Assembly: GCA_044345075.1 (NCBI GenBank)
Contig: JBIJBU010000044.1
Span: 1 to 12,946 of the forward strand
Origin: CAIKZY01 sp044345075
Lineage (GTDB): Bacteria; Actinomycetota; Actinomycetes; S36-B12
Direction: 5' to 3'
DNA: 12,946 bases
Part shown: in pieces, positions 1-6,562 of the stretch
Layout: each line of letters begins with the position of its first letter
How positions within the stretch are numbered: the first letter of the stretch is position 1
Notes under the pieces: generated by a model
What the model saw: the letters and a program-made list of their open reading frames with translations, nothing else
Told to the model about the DNA's origin: nothing
Databases searched by the model: none
Made by a program: the position numbers and the translations under genes

Positions 1-140
1 TGCTCGAGGTTCTGAGTGCATCACCCGAATGGTCAGGCGGCGTAATCGAACGACCGAGTTACCGCCCGATCACGAAGTACGAATCCATTGCCATTGAGGC
101 AGGCAGGCCGATCACCGACCTGATGTACACGCGCGTCTAG
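1..140 (+). CDS. 3' end of an unidentified plus-strand gene (partial)
   Basis: The frame starting at base 3 is open from the window edge to a TAG at 138-140, giving a 45-residue C-terminal tail that ends in the residues ITDLMYTRV. Third codon positions are mostly G or C, as in the neighbouring genes. No real gene is seen on the other strand here, so this is probably the end of a gene whose body lies to the left of the window. The tail contains a 'RPITKYE...AGRPITDL' stretch, loosely like the C-termini of some dehydrogenase-type proteins, but I cannot assign a family. It ends tail to tail with the membrane-protein gene: the two stop codons share the bases CTAG at 137-140. Confidence 0.55.
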   Translation, partial: LEVLSASPEWSGGVIERPSYRPITKYESIAIEAGRPITDLMYTRV

Positions 141-1075
141 TTGTCCTGATGCAGGGCGTTGAGCTCTGCCTTCTTCGCGCGAGTCCAGGTGATCGCCGAC
201 AAGATCATCGCGGCCATGGCCGCAAGAAGAACCCACAGGAACAGCAGGATGTCGATCGATGCCCCGATCGGCGGGGCATTCGGCAATGAGTTGCGGAGCA
301 ACGGAAGGGCGAACAGCAAGGAGCCCAGCCAGCCAAGCAGCGCAACCTCCATGCGGCGACGGCCTGAGGAGACAAGGAGCGCGATGAAGAGCGCGACGGC
401 TGCGAGCGCGGTCATCGTGATCAGCAGAACGATTGCGAAAAGCTTGGTGCTGAAGGCACGCACCACGGTCATCTGACCCTGCGCGCCATTCTCCATGCTC
501 GTGGGCAAGTCCATCGAGACATCCCAGCCCGATATCCCGCCCCCGCCGGAGGTGCCGACAGGGATGGGTCCGTTGATTGTCCAGCCTCCGCCGGACTCCC
601 TCGTCACGCTTTCTGCTTGCACGTAGAGATCAGCGCCATAGCTGTCGAACGGATAGCTGCTCACCGAGCCGTCGGCGCCGAGCACAACCTGCGCTGCACC
701 CAAGCGACTCCCTTGTGGGTAGTAGAACTCCTGATTGCCCTCGGTGGTCGAGACCGTGATGCGAGTGTTCTGCGCAAGGGTTTCGGCGTCTTTGTTGACG
801 TAATCGGAGCCGAAGGTGTTGAACACCAGTCGAGCCGTGAGGGTGTTGGTCGCTGCTTCGAGCGAGAGCGGCTGAATAGTTACCGTGATGCCGGGCTTGC
901 TCGGCGGAATGAGCCCGCCGGTCACATTGAGATCGCCCTCGTTCTCGTACGCGATCGAGACGGTCAGGATTGCCGCAACCAGGACGACGGCGGCGATGAT
1001 GGTGGCTCGCCAGCCTGAGCGCGAGAGCGGGCGCGGCTGCGGATGCAGCAGCCATTCCTCACGGCTCTTGGTCAT
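137..1075 (-). CDS. DUF4436-type integral membrane protein
   Basis: A 312-residue membrane protein of unknown function. A short basic N-terminus precedes a membrane segment at about residues 23-43. An extracytoplasmic domain of about 165 residues follows, predicted beta-rich and carrying a YPFDSY motif at 141-146. Three closely spaced membrane segments follow at about 211-236, 243-262 and 273-297, with a conserved-looking 'RNSLPNAPPIG' loop between the last two. This arrangement and these motifs match the DUF4436 family, known mainly from mycobacteria and relatives. I chose the ATG at 1075 because GGGTGG lies just upstream (1080-1085), though the spacing is short; an in-frame GTG at 1096 or 1078 remains possible. 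The gene lies downstream of the thiolase on the same strand but is separated by a hairpin, so it may be transcribed separately. The family is fairly sure; no function can be assigned. Confidence 0.85.
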   Translation of the reverse strand: MTKSREEWLLHPQPRPLSRSGWRATIIAAVVLVAAILTVSIAYENEGDLNVTGGLIPPSKPGITVTIQPLSLEAATNTLTARLVFNTFGSDYVNKDAETLAQNTRITVSTTEGNQEFYYPQGSRLGAAQVVLGADGSVSSYPFDSYGADLYVQAESVTRESGGGWTINGPIPVGTSGGGGISGWDVSMDLPTSMENGAQGQMTVVRAFSTKLFAIVLLITMTALAAVALFIALLVSSGRRRMEVALLGWLGSLLFALPLLRNSLPNAPPIGASIDILLFLWVLLAAMAAMILSAITWTRAKKAELNALHQDN

Positions 1076-1102
1076 CACTCCACCCTTCGCTAACACGAGG
1101 AA

Positions 1103-1136
1103 ACGCGACGCACTGTATCCCTACAGCGCGTCGCGT
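1103..1136 (-). terminator. Hairpin after thiolase gene, probable terminator
   Basis: ACGCGACGC (1103-1111) pairs with GCGTCGCGT (1128-1136). Inside it CTGTA (1113-1117) pairs with TACAG (1122-1126) around a 4-base loop, with one A/C mismatch between the two stems. It starts 15 bases past the thiolase stop. On the minus strand it is followed by TTTCC, a weak T tract. It ends 27 bases before the start of the membrane-protein gene, so it could also be a leader structure for that gene. Confidence 0.6.
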
Positions 1137-1150
1137 CCTTGGTAAATCGC

Positions 1151-2335
1151 CTAGGCCGGCGTGCTGAAGAGGATTGCCTCGCCCTGGCCGCCGCCACCGC
1201 ACAGTGCCACTGCGCCGAGGCCGCCGCCGCGCTTCTTGAGTTCATATGCCGCGCTGAGCAGTACGCGGGCGCCGCTCATGCCGACCGGGTGTCCGACTGC
1301 GATGGCGCCGCCATTGACGTTGACGATGTCGGGGTTCAGGCCGAGCTCCTTGACCGAAGCAAGACCGACGCTGGCGAAGGCCTCGTTGATCTCGACGATG
1401 TCAAGGTCGGCCACGGTGGCCTTGCCATCACGGCGCAGGGCGTCCTTGATGGCGTCAGCGGGCTGGAGCAGCAGTGACGGGCTCGGGCCGGCAACCTCGC
1501 CATGGGCACGGATCTCAGCGATCCACGAGAGTCCGTGTGCCTCGGCGAACTCCTTGGTGGTGACCACGACAGCGGCAGCACCATCGGAGAGCTGGGAGGC
1601 ATTGCCCGCGGTGATGCGTCCGTCCTTGGCAAAGGCCGGCTTCAACTTGGCCAGACCCTCAGCGGTCGTGTCGGCGCGCACGCCTTCATCGTCGGTCACC
1701 GTGATGGTGCCCTTGCGGGTCGTGATCTCGACGGGGACGATTTCCTCGGCCAGACGACCGCTCGCGATTGCCGCTGCGGCGAGCTGATGCGAACGAGCGG
1801 CAAAGGCGTCGAGCTCCTCGCGGGAGATGTCGTGATCGTTGCCGTAGCCCTCAGTCGAGCTACCCATCGAGACCTTGTCAAAGGAGCAGATCAACGCATC
1901 GCGATCGAGGGCGTCGGCAGCCTTCACCTCGCCGTACTTGTATCCATGACGCGAGCCCTGCAGCAAATGCGGCGCGTTGGTCATCGACTCGGTGCCGCCG
2001 GCGACAACAACGGTGTGCTGCCCGGCCTTGATCATCTGCACGGCCATGGCCACTGAAACCAGGCCCGACAGGCAGAGCTTGTTGATCGTGACAGCGGGGA
2101 TGTTGATCGGCAGGCCTGCGGCCGCAGCGCACTGGCGGGCCGGGTTCGGGCCGACGCCTGCCTGCACCACGTTGCCGAAGACCACGGCGTCGATCTGATC
2201 AGCAGTAACGCCGGAGCGCTCGACTGCCGCCTTGATCGCAATGCCGCCAAGATCGACTGCAGAAAGGCTCGAGAAGACGCCGAGCAGCTTGCCGATCGGG
2301 GTACGGGCACCATCGAGGACTACGCACGTGGTCAT
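1151..2335 (-). CDS. Thiolase family protein (acetyl-CoA C-acyltransferase)
   Basis: A 394-residue type I/II thiolase of normal family length. It would cleave 3-ketoacyl-CoA with CoA, or condense two acyl-CoAs, in the cytoplasm. The full catalytic set is present: nucleophile Cys88 in the 'NKLCLSG' motif, His349 in 'GHPVGMSGAR', and the acid/base Cys379 in 'LCGGGGQGEA'. A NEAF motif sits at 317-320. A GTG at 2341 is in frame, but AAGGGAG at 2341-2347 is correctly placed (5 bases) only for the ATG at 2335, so I use that start. The gene is divergent from the SDR/NTF2 operon and is followed by a hairpin. The context suggests catabolic thiolysis in beta-oxidation-like degradation rather than biosynthesis, but chain-length preference cannot be read from the sequence. 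Confidence 0.93.
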   Translation of the reverse strand: MTTCVVLDGARTPIGKLLGVFSSLSAVDLGGIAIKAAVERSGVTADQIDAVVFGNVVQAGVGPNPARQCAAAAGLPINIPAVTINKLCLSGLVSVAMAVQMIKAGQHTVVVAGGTESMTNAPHLLQGSRHGYKYGEVKAADALDRDALICSFDKVSMGSSTEGYGNDHDISREELDAFAARSHQLAAAAIASGRLAEEIVPVEITTRKGTITVTDDEGVRADTTAEGLAKLKPAFAKDGRITAGNASQLSDGAAAVVVTTKEFAEAHGLSWIAEIRAHGEVAGPSPSLLLQPADAIKDALRRDGKATVADLDIVEINEAFASVGLASVKELGLNPDIVNVNGGAIAVGHPVGMSGARVLLSAAYELKKRGGGLGAVALCGGGGQGEAILFSTPA

Positions 2336-2340
2336 GAACA

Positions 2341-2347
2341 CTCCCTT
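2341..2347 (-). promoter_or_regulatory. Ribosome binding site deciding the thiolase start
   Basis: On the minus strand this reads AAGGGAG, 5 bases before the ATG at 2335. It directly abuts the alternative in-frame GTG at 2341, whose first base is the last base of the motif, so that GTG is unlikely to be the start. Confidence 0.7.
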
Positions 2348-2362
2348 TAGTTGGATGTCCTA

Positions 2363-2368
2363 ATACTA
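2363..2368 (-). promoter_or_regulatory. Possible -10 element of the thiolase promoter
   Basis: On the minus strand this reads TAGTAT, matching the actinobacterial TAnnnT pattern, 27 bases before the thiolase ATG and upstream of its ribosome binding site. No convincing -35 box is seen. The hexamer is short and common, so the call is tentative. Confidence 0.35.
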
Positions 2369-2424
2369 TCCCCCGACGCCGGACCACTAGATAGCCTCTC
2401 TCCAGTTACTAGTCAGGGGAAGTC

Positions 2425-3174
2425 ATGAGTCGCACGGCCATCGTCACGGGGGCAGGCACCGGCATCGGAGCCGCCACGGCACGCACCCTTGCGGCCAGTT
2501 GCAGCACGGTCGTGCTCGTCGGTCGCCGGATAGAAAAGCTCGAGCAGGTGGCTTCCGAGATCGCGGCGCAGCACCCTGAAGTCACCACCCACGTGAAGTC
2601 GGTCGACCTCACTGACGTGACAGCAGTGGAGTCCTTCGCAGACTGGGCTATCTCTGAGCTGCCGAGCATCGACGTACTCGTCAATAACGCAGGCTCGGTT
2701 CAGCCGCGTTTCACCGGCGGTCTGCAGGATCTCAATGACGTGTGGGAATCCACTCTGCGCGGAAACCTGATGAGTGCGGTGCTCATGACCGAGGCGTTGC
2801 TTCCGCACGTCACCTCCCCCGGCGGCCGAGTCGTCATCGTGGGCTCCTTCGCAGCGCAGTTCGGCAATGGCTCGATCGCCTACTCGGCCGCGAAGTCAGC
2901 GCTGCAGACCTACGTCGTCAGCCTCACGCGCACGCAGGGCCCACGCGGCATCACCTGCAATGTCGTCGCCCCGGGCTTCACCGGCGATACCGAGCTCGTC
3001 GTGGGTCGCATCGACGAGGAGCGTCACGCACGACTGGTCAGCGGTATCGCCGCCGGCCGCTCCGCGAGCTCACAAGAGATCGCGAATGTCATCGACTTCC
3101 TGGCCTCGCCAGGAGCATCGTTCGTCAGCGGACAGACCGTCACCGCCAATGGTGGCGTGATGTTCCCGGGCTAG
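2425..3174 (+). CDS. SDR family NAD(P)-dependent oxidoreductase
   Basis: A 249-residue classical short-chain dehydrogenase/reductase of standard length. It has the nucleotide-binding motif TGAGTGIG (residues 8-15), NNAG (87-90), a catalytic Ser near 141, and Tyr153/Lys157 in 'YSAAK'. The C-terminus carries the usual 'SGQTVTANGG' stretch. Arginines after the second strand ('LVGRR', 31-35) suggest NADP(H) preference. GGGGAAG just upstream supports the ATG at 2425. The gene is divergent from the thiolase (89-bp gap) and precedes an NTF2-like gene by 44 bases, probably as one operon. With a thiolase next door, a 3-hydroxyacyl or alcohol dehydrogenase role in degradation is reasonable, but SDR substrates cannot be predicted from these motifs. 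A 3-oxoacyl reductase role is an alternative. Confidence 0.92.
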   Translation: MSRTAIVTGAGTGIGAATARTLAASCSTVVLVGRRIEKLEQVASEIAAQHPEVTTHVKSVDLTDVTAVESFADWAISELPSIDVLVNNAGSVQPRFTGGLQDLNDVWESTLRGNLMSAVLMTEALLPHVTSPGGRVVIVGSFAAQFGNGSIAYSAAKSALQTYVVSLTRTQGPRGITCNVVAPGFTGDTELVVGRIDEERHARLVSGIAAGRSASSQEIANVIDFLASPGASFVSGQTVTANGGVMFPG

Positions 3175-3218
3175 TTCACTGCATTCCAACAAAGACAACA
3201 CCGAGAAGAGGGATCACC

Positions 3219-3668
3219 ATGGCCGAGTTCACCGAACTGGATCGCCAGCGCATCGAGATCGTCAAGAAGCTCTTCGCTGCCTGGAGCAGCGGCAATGCTG
3301 ATGCACCTGCTGAATTCATGGCCGCCGATGCCACCTTGTGGGATTCAATCGGAGGCCAGAAGGACGGCTGGTCGAATATTCGCGAGTACTTCGCACACGG
3401 CCTGCAGCGCTATCCCGATCTCGTTCTCGAGCCGACCGGCGAGTACTGGGCGCGCCCCGATGGCATTGCCCTGCAATGGGTGATGAGTGCGACAGTCATG
3501 GATGACTCCAAGGGCGCCGAGCACAAGGGCAAGAAGTGGATCGTCGAGGGCCTGAGCTTCATTCAGTTCGATGGCCTCACCGTCGTACTCGAAGCGGATT
3601 ACCACGAGGGGACCTCGCGCGATAAGTCACTTCACGAAGGCGGGCTCCACGCGCCGATCAGGCGCTGA
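3219..3668 (+). CDS. NTF2-like (SnoaL-type) protein
   Basis: A 149-residue protein of the NTF2-like cone fold. It opens with a helix ending 'LFAAWSSGNADAPAEFMAAD' (18-37), followed by 'WDSIGG' and 'GWSNIREYF', the usual SnoaL-like layout of a helix, a strand and a helix before the curved sheet. Members of the fold include small isomerases, dehydratases and non-catalytic subunits, so the reaction is open. GAGGGA lies 6 bases before the ATG at 3219. The gene follows the SDR gene by 44 bases on the same strand, probably in one transcript. Its last 37 bases overlap the end of the convergent TetR gene. The fold assignment is moderately sure; the function is unknown. Confidence 0.75.
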   Translation: MAEFTELDRQRIEIVKKLFAAWSSGNADAPAEFMAADATLWDSIGGQKDGWSNIREYFAHGLQRYPDLVLEPTGEYWARPDGIALQWVMSATVMDDSKGAEHKGKKWIVEGLSFIQFDGLTVVLEADYHEGTSRDKSLHEGGLHAPIRR

Positions 3669-4201
3669 TGCAGTTGCTCGACCTGACGTGAACTGATCTG
3701 CGTTTGCGTGACGAGCCGCCGATAAAGGAAGGGCGAGACGATGTCCTCTACGCCCTGCTTCACGTCGAGATCGGCATTGAAGACCCCCTCGGCCTGACCG
3801 CGCCGAATGATCTCGGCCGCGCGTGATCTCGTCTGCGAGAAGCTGCGGCTATGGACTTCGGCGAAGGCATCATCACGCATTGACCCTTCAATGAGTGCAA
3901 TGAGAACAGCACAGTAGGTCGGGTCATTGAGGCGCCTCGCGTAGTCGGCCAGATAGTCGCGGAGGGCCGCGACCGGATCAGCCGCGAACTCCGCTGAGTC
4001 GCGATGCATAAGTTCGTCGAAGACCTCGCAGGTCAGTGCCGCGAGATCTGGCCAATTGCGGTAGATCGTGCTGCGCGAGACTCCGGACTCCTCCGCGAGC
4101 CGATCAGTCGTGAGACCAGCGACACCATCGGATACGAGAACCGAGCACACGGCCTCGAAGACCGCAGCTTTCGAGCGCTCGTAACGGGCATCGGTCGTCA
4201 T
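3632..4201 (-). CDS. TetR family transcriptional regulator
   Basis: A 189-residue TetR/AcrR-type repressor of typical length. The N-terminal helix-turn-helix is clear at residues 28-51 ('LTTDRLAEESGVSRSTIYRNW'-like), followed by an all-helical ligand-binding domain with a hydrophobic stretch at 96-105. Such proteins bind palindromic operators as dimers and release DNA on binding a small molecule, often a pathway intermediate or acyl-CoA. The ATG at 4201 lies 2 bases after the stop of the kinase gene (TAGTCATG), so translation is probably coupled. The frame runs further upstream to 4471, but that part overlaps the kinase gene and does not look like a TetR N-terminus. As third gene of this operon, it is the natural candidate to bind the palindrome at 6514-6534 upstream of the operon. 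Its 3' end overlaps the convergent NTF2-like gene by 37 bases. Confidence 0.92.
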   Translation of the reverse strand: MTTDARYERSKAAVFEAVCSVLVSDGVAGLTTDRLAEESGVSRSTIYRNWPDLAALTCEVFDELMHRDSAEFAADPVAALRDYLADYARRLNDPTYCAVLIALIEGSMRDDAFAEVHSRSFSQTRSRAAEIIRRGQAEGVFNADLDVKQGVEDIVSPFLYRRLVTQTQISSRQVEQLHQRLIGAWSPPS

Positions 4202-4203
4202 GA

Positions 4204-5490
4204 CTACTCGCAAGTGATGTCGAGCATCTGGCCGAGGAATCGCAAGTGAACCGCTATGCCGATCGCGAGTTGATCTGCCGTGCGATGCGAGCCTTCGGCG
4301 AACACGGTGAGCGCAGTGAGGTTCACGCAGGCACCACGGAAGTGGTTGTAGGCCAGCCAGTTTCGCCACTGTTGCTCGGTGTACTCGAGGCCAATGGTCT
4401 CGGTCAACCTCGCCTTCCAGGCCTCCGGGCTCATGGTCCGGCGACCGCGAATAAGCGCGAGGTAGGCCCAATCCTCGGCAGCGTCACCAACATGCGCGAA
4501 CTCCCAGTCGAGCACGGTGAGTCCGTTCTCGGCATCAAAGAGCGCATTGCCGGGGCCGGCATCACCGTGCACGATCACGCTCGGGCCGGTGGGCTCGAGA
4601 TTTGCGCGCAGCCAGGCGGCACCTTGCTCGATGACGGGGATCGGTAGCGGCGCGTGCGCGCGATACAGCGCGAGCCAGCCATCGATGTTGTCGCTGATGA
4701 CCTGCTCGGCTGTGCGACCTGAGTCGTCAATCGCGGTGACGGGGACACGATGGAGATCGGCAACCGAACGAATGATGTCGTCGAGGCCTGCGTCATCGAG
4801 ACGCACCTCTCCGCGCACTTCTTCCATCACGAAGAAGGGCTCTCCGAGCACGCGGCCAGTGGATTCGACGTGCATGATGGCCGGCACGCGGTAGCCGGCC
4901 TTGAGTAGCCCGCGCATTGCCGCTACTTCGGTTGTGGTCTCAGTGCCGAACATGCCACCTTGCTCGATACGCACGATGACGTTTTGCTGGTGGCCATCGA
5001 TGCTCACTGTCGTGCGCCACATGCGACGCGAGAAACCGCCGCCGATGAGCTCAGCACGCAGGATCTCGACAGGAGCGCCATGCTCCGCGGTCAGCCAGTC
5101 CGCGAGTTTCGCGAGCTCGGACTCCTCAACGTCAATCACCGGATGCTCGACATCAGTGCCGTGGCCGGTGAAGACGGCGAGCAGGGGTTCAGCGACGGTG
5201 AAATCCTCACGGGACCAGGCGACCAGTTCCTGACGCAGCGGCGAGGGGCCGAAGTCAGCGAGCATCGACTGGGCTGCGGCCTCGTAGGCCGCATCGGCTG
5301 CCGTGCCGACGGGAAGACCGAGTAGTTCGGCGATCACGGCAGCCCGTGCACTAGTCGGATCCTCGCCACGAGTGGCCGCGTACTTCTCGATGCCCGCCCA
5401 CTGGCTGACGTCGCCGTGAGCGATGTCGGCAGCTTCGTGAGCGCGCGCGATCGCGTCGGCAAGTGGTTGGTCAGCGATGCGAACCGTCAC
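4204..5490 (-). CDS. APH-type phosphotransferase with N-terminal extension
   Basis: A 428-residue protein whose residues 145-428 form an aminoglycoside-phosphotransferase-fold kinase. It has a glycine-rich loop GGGFSR (150-155), an 'IVRI' strand with Arg174 where protein kinases carry Lys, the catalytic-loop motif HGDAGPGN (308-315) and the metal-binding 'LDWEFAHVGD' with Asp328. Despite the family name, proteins like this next to catabolic genes are usually not drug-resistance enzymes; ACAD10/11- and LvaA-like members phosphorylate hydroxyacyl-CoAs. About 130 residues precede the kinase domain, mostly predicted helical and unidentified. Start: the GTG at 5490 overlaps the epimerase stop as GTGA and has GAGGAG 6 bases upstream. 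An upstream ATG at 5547 would lie inside the epimerase gene and lacks support. It is followed closely by the TetR gene. The substrate is unknown. Confidence 0.88.
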   Translation of the reverse strand: MTVRIADQPLADAIARAHEAADIAHGDVSQWAGIEKYAATRGEDPTSARAAVIAELLGLPVGTAADAAYEAAAQSMLADFGPSPLRQELVAWSREDFTVAEPLLAVFTGHGTDVEHPVIDVEESELAKLADWLTAEHGAPVEILRAELIGGGFSRRMWRTTVSIDGHQQNVIVRIEQGGMFGTETTTEVAAMRGLLKAGYRVPAIMHVESTGRVLGEPFFVMEEVRGEVRLDDAGLDDIIRSVADLHRVPVTAIDDSGRTAEQVISDNIDGWLALYRAHAPLPIPVIEQGAAWLRANLEPTGPSVIVHGDAGPGNALFDAENGLTVLDWEFAHVGDAAEDWAYLALIRGRRTMSPEAWKARLTETIGLEYTEQQWRNWLAYNHFRGACVNLTALTVFAEGSHRTADQLAIGIAVHLRFLGQMLDITCE

Positions 5491-6485
5491 GCGCGCAACT
5501 CCTCGGCGTACTTCGCCTCGAGTCCGAAGTCGTAGCCCGCACCCCACATCGGGTCGGCGAGAACATCGGGGGAATCAGCGACAGGTGACGCGCAGAACCA
5601 GTCGTAGGTCTGCTCGTGTCCGAGTCGGAAGCCGCGCTCCACGGTGAGACCGAAGTCGGCAGCCTTCTCAACCGAGAGGATCCCGTGGTGGCGATCCTTG
5701 AACAGATGGCCGAACAGCGGGCCCTCCGTGGTGTACCCAGTGGGAACGTTGATGATCTCGGGGGTTACACCGACGATGTCGGCAAGCTGGTGCACGTACT
5801 CGATTGCTGAACAGCCTTGGCCGGTGATGTTGAAGACTTCGCCGGCCGCCTTCGGCAGTTTCGATATCTCCACGAGGTTCGTGACGAGATCATCGACATG
5901 GCCGTACGACGTAGTAACGAGACCCTCATGCGGCACGAGCACGGGCAGCCCCTTGCGCAGTCGCAGGAACATCGCGGTTTCCATGTCATGGATATTGTTA
6001 TCGGGGCCGTAGATCGCGGCCGGCCGAGCAATCGAACCCGGGAAGTTCGTGCGCACATGGCGATCAAGGATGACTCGCTCGGCGTGGGCCTTGAAGCCGC
6101 CGTACGTGGTGTCGGGGTCATCGCGATACGGCTGATCTTCCGTCCAAGGCATGATCCCGGTCGGCGCGTAGGCCATGATCGACGAGACGAAGACGTAGGA
6201 GCCCACGCGACCGTCGAGCAGGTCGATCAGATCCTCGAAGAGTCCGCCGCCGGCCGCCATCACGAAGCCCGAGACGTCGATCACGGAATCCCACTCGGTG
6301 CCCTCGAGGGCTGCACGCATCGATTCAGTGCTGGTGCGATCGCCGACGATGCGGCTTACGCCCTCCGGCAGCTCACTGGTGGTCTTGCCGCGGTTGAGCA
6401 CCGTGACCTCGTGGCCTGCCTCCCGCAGCTGCTCGACCGTGCGACGTCCGACGAAGGTGCTTCCACCGAGGATGAGTGACTTCAT
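5487..6485 (-). CDS. NAD-dependent epimerase/dehydratase family protein (extended SDR)
   Basis: A 332-residue extended or atypical SDR with an N-terminal Rossmann motif GGSTFVG (residues 7-13) and Tyr128/Lys132 in 'YGGFK'. 'ARPAAIYGPDNN' (153-164) and 'YGHVDDLV' (194-201) are typical of the sugar-nucleotide epimerase/dehydratase group. Members act on sugar nucleotides or on other alcohol/ketone substrates such as isoprenoids and sterols, so the name should not be read as proof of a sugar substrate. The ATG at 6485 has no ribosome binding site; a TATGGT hexamer ends 6 bases before it, which suggests a leaderless transcript. It is the first gene of an operon with the kinase (4-nt overlap) and TetR genes, divergent from the CrtC-like gene across a 21-bp palindrome. 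Confidence 0.88.
   Translation of the reverse strand: MKSLILGGSTFVGRRTVEQLREAGHEVTVLNRGKTTSELPEGVSRIVGDRTSTESMRAALEGTEWDSVIDVSGFVMAAGGGLFEDLIDLLDGRVGSYVFVSSIMAYAPTGIMPWTEDQPYRDDPDTTYGGFKAHAERVILDRHVRTNFPGSIARPAAIYGPDNNIHDMETAMFLRLRKGLPVLVPHEGLVTTSYGHVDDLVTNLVEISKLPKAAGEVFNITGQGCSAIEYVHQLADIVGVTPEIINVPTGYTTEGPLFGHLFKDRHHGILSVEKAADFGLTVERGFRLGHEQTYDWFCASPVADSPDVLADPMWGAGYDFGLEAKYAEELRA
5497..5502 (-). promoter_or_regulatory. Ribosome binding site deciding the kinase start
   Basis: GAGGAG on the minus strand lies 6 bases before the GTG at 5490 and inside the last codons of the epimerase gene. It supports the overlapping GTGA start. Confidence 0.65.
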
Positions 6486-6491
6486 GCGGGG

Positions 6492-6497
6492 ACCATA
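6492..6497 (-). promoter_or_regulatory. Probable -10 element of the epimerase-kinase-TetR operon (leaderless)
   Basis: On the minus strand this reads TATGGT, with exactly 6 bases between it and the ATG at 6485. That spacing is expected for a leaderless actinobacterial transcript starting at the A of ATG, and it fits the absence of a ribosome binding site. The -35 position 17 bases further up falls in the right half of the palindrome (TCTCAT on the minus strand). Confidence 0.5.
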
Positions 6498-6513
6498 GCC
6501 CAGATTCTCGATT

Positions 6514-6534
6514 TATGAGACATTTTGTCTCATA
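6514..6534. promoter_or_regulatory. Perfect 21-bp palindromic operator, probably TetR-bound
   Basis: TATGAGACA (6514-6522), a 3-base spacer TTT, then TGTCTCATA (6526-6534): 9-bp arms with no mismatch. It lies between two divergent operons and its centre (6524) is exactly 39 bases from each start codon. Size and symmetry are typical of TetR-family operators, and a TetR gene is the third gene of the leftward operon. It covers the expected -35 positions of both promoters, so a bound repressor should block both. I saw no second copy in the window. The regulator assignment is inference. Confidence 0.75.
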
Positions 6535-6550
6535 GTCGCGAAACCGCCAG

Positions 6551-6556
6551 TAGGCT
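6551..6556 (+). promoter_or_regulatory. Probable -10 element of the CrtC-like operon (leaderless)
   Basis: TAGGCT matches TAnnnT and ends 6 bases before the ATG at 6563. It mirrors the spacing of the opposite promoter. The -35 position 17 bases upstream reads TCTCAT, within the palindrome. No strong ribosome binding site precedes the ATG. Confidence 0.5.
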
Positions 6557-6562
6557 GCGGGA

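Noticed and set aside
3651..3665. Short hairpin GCGCC-GATCA-GGCGC at the end of the NTF2-like gene as terminator
   Set aside because: It has only a 5-bp stem with no T tract and lies within coding sequence of both convergent genes, so chance is as likely.
4202..4471. Upstream extension of the TetR frame to an ATG at 4471
   Set aside because: It would overlap the kinase C-terminal coding region, and the extra residues do not resemble a TetR N-terminus. The ATG at 4201 gives the normal length.
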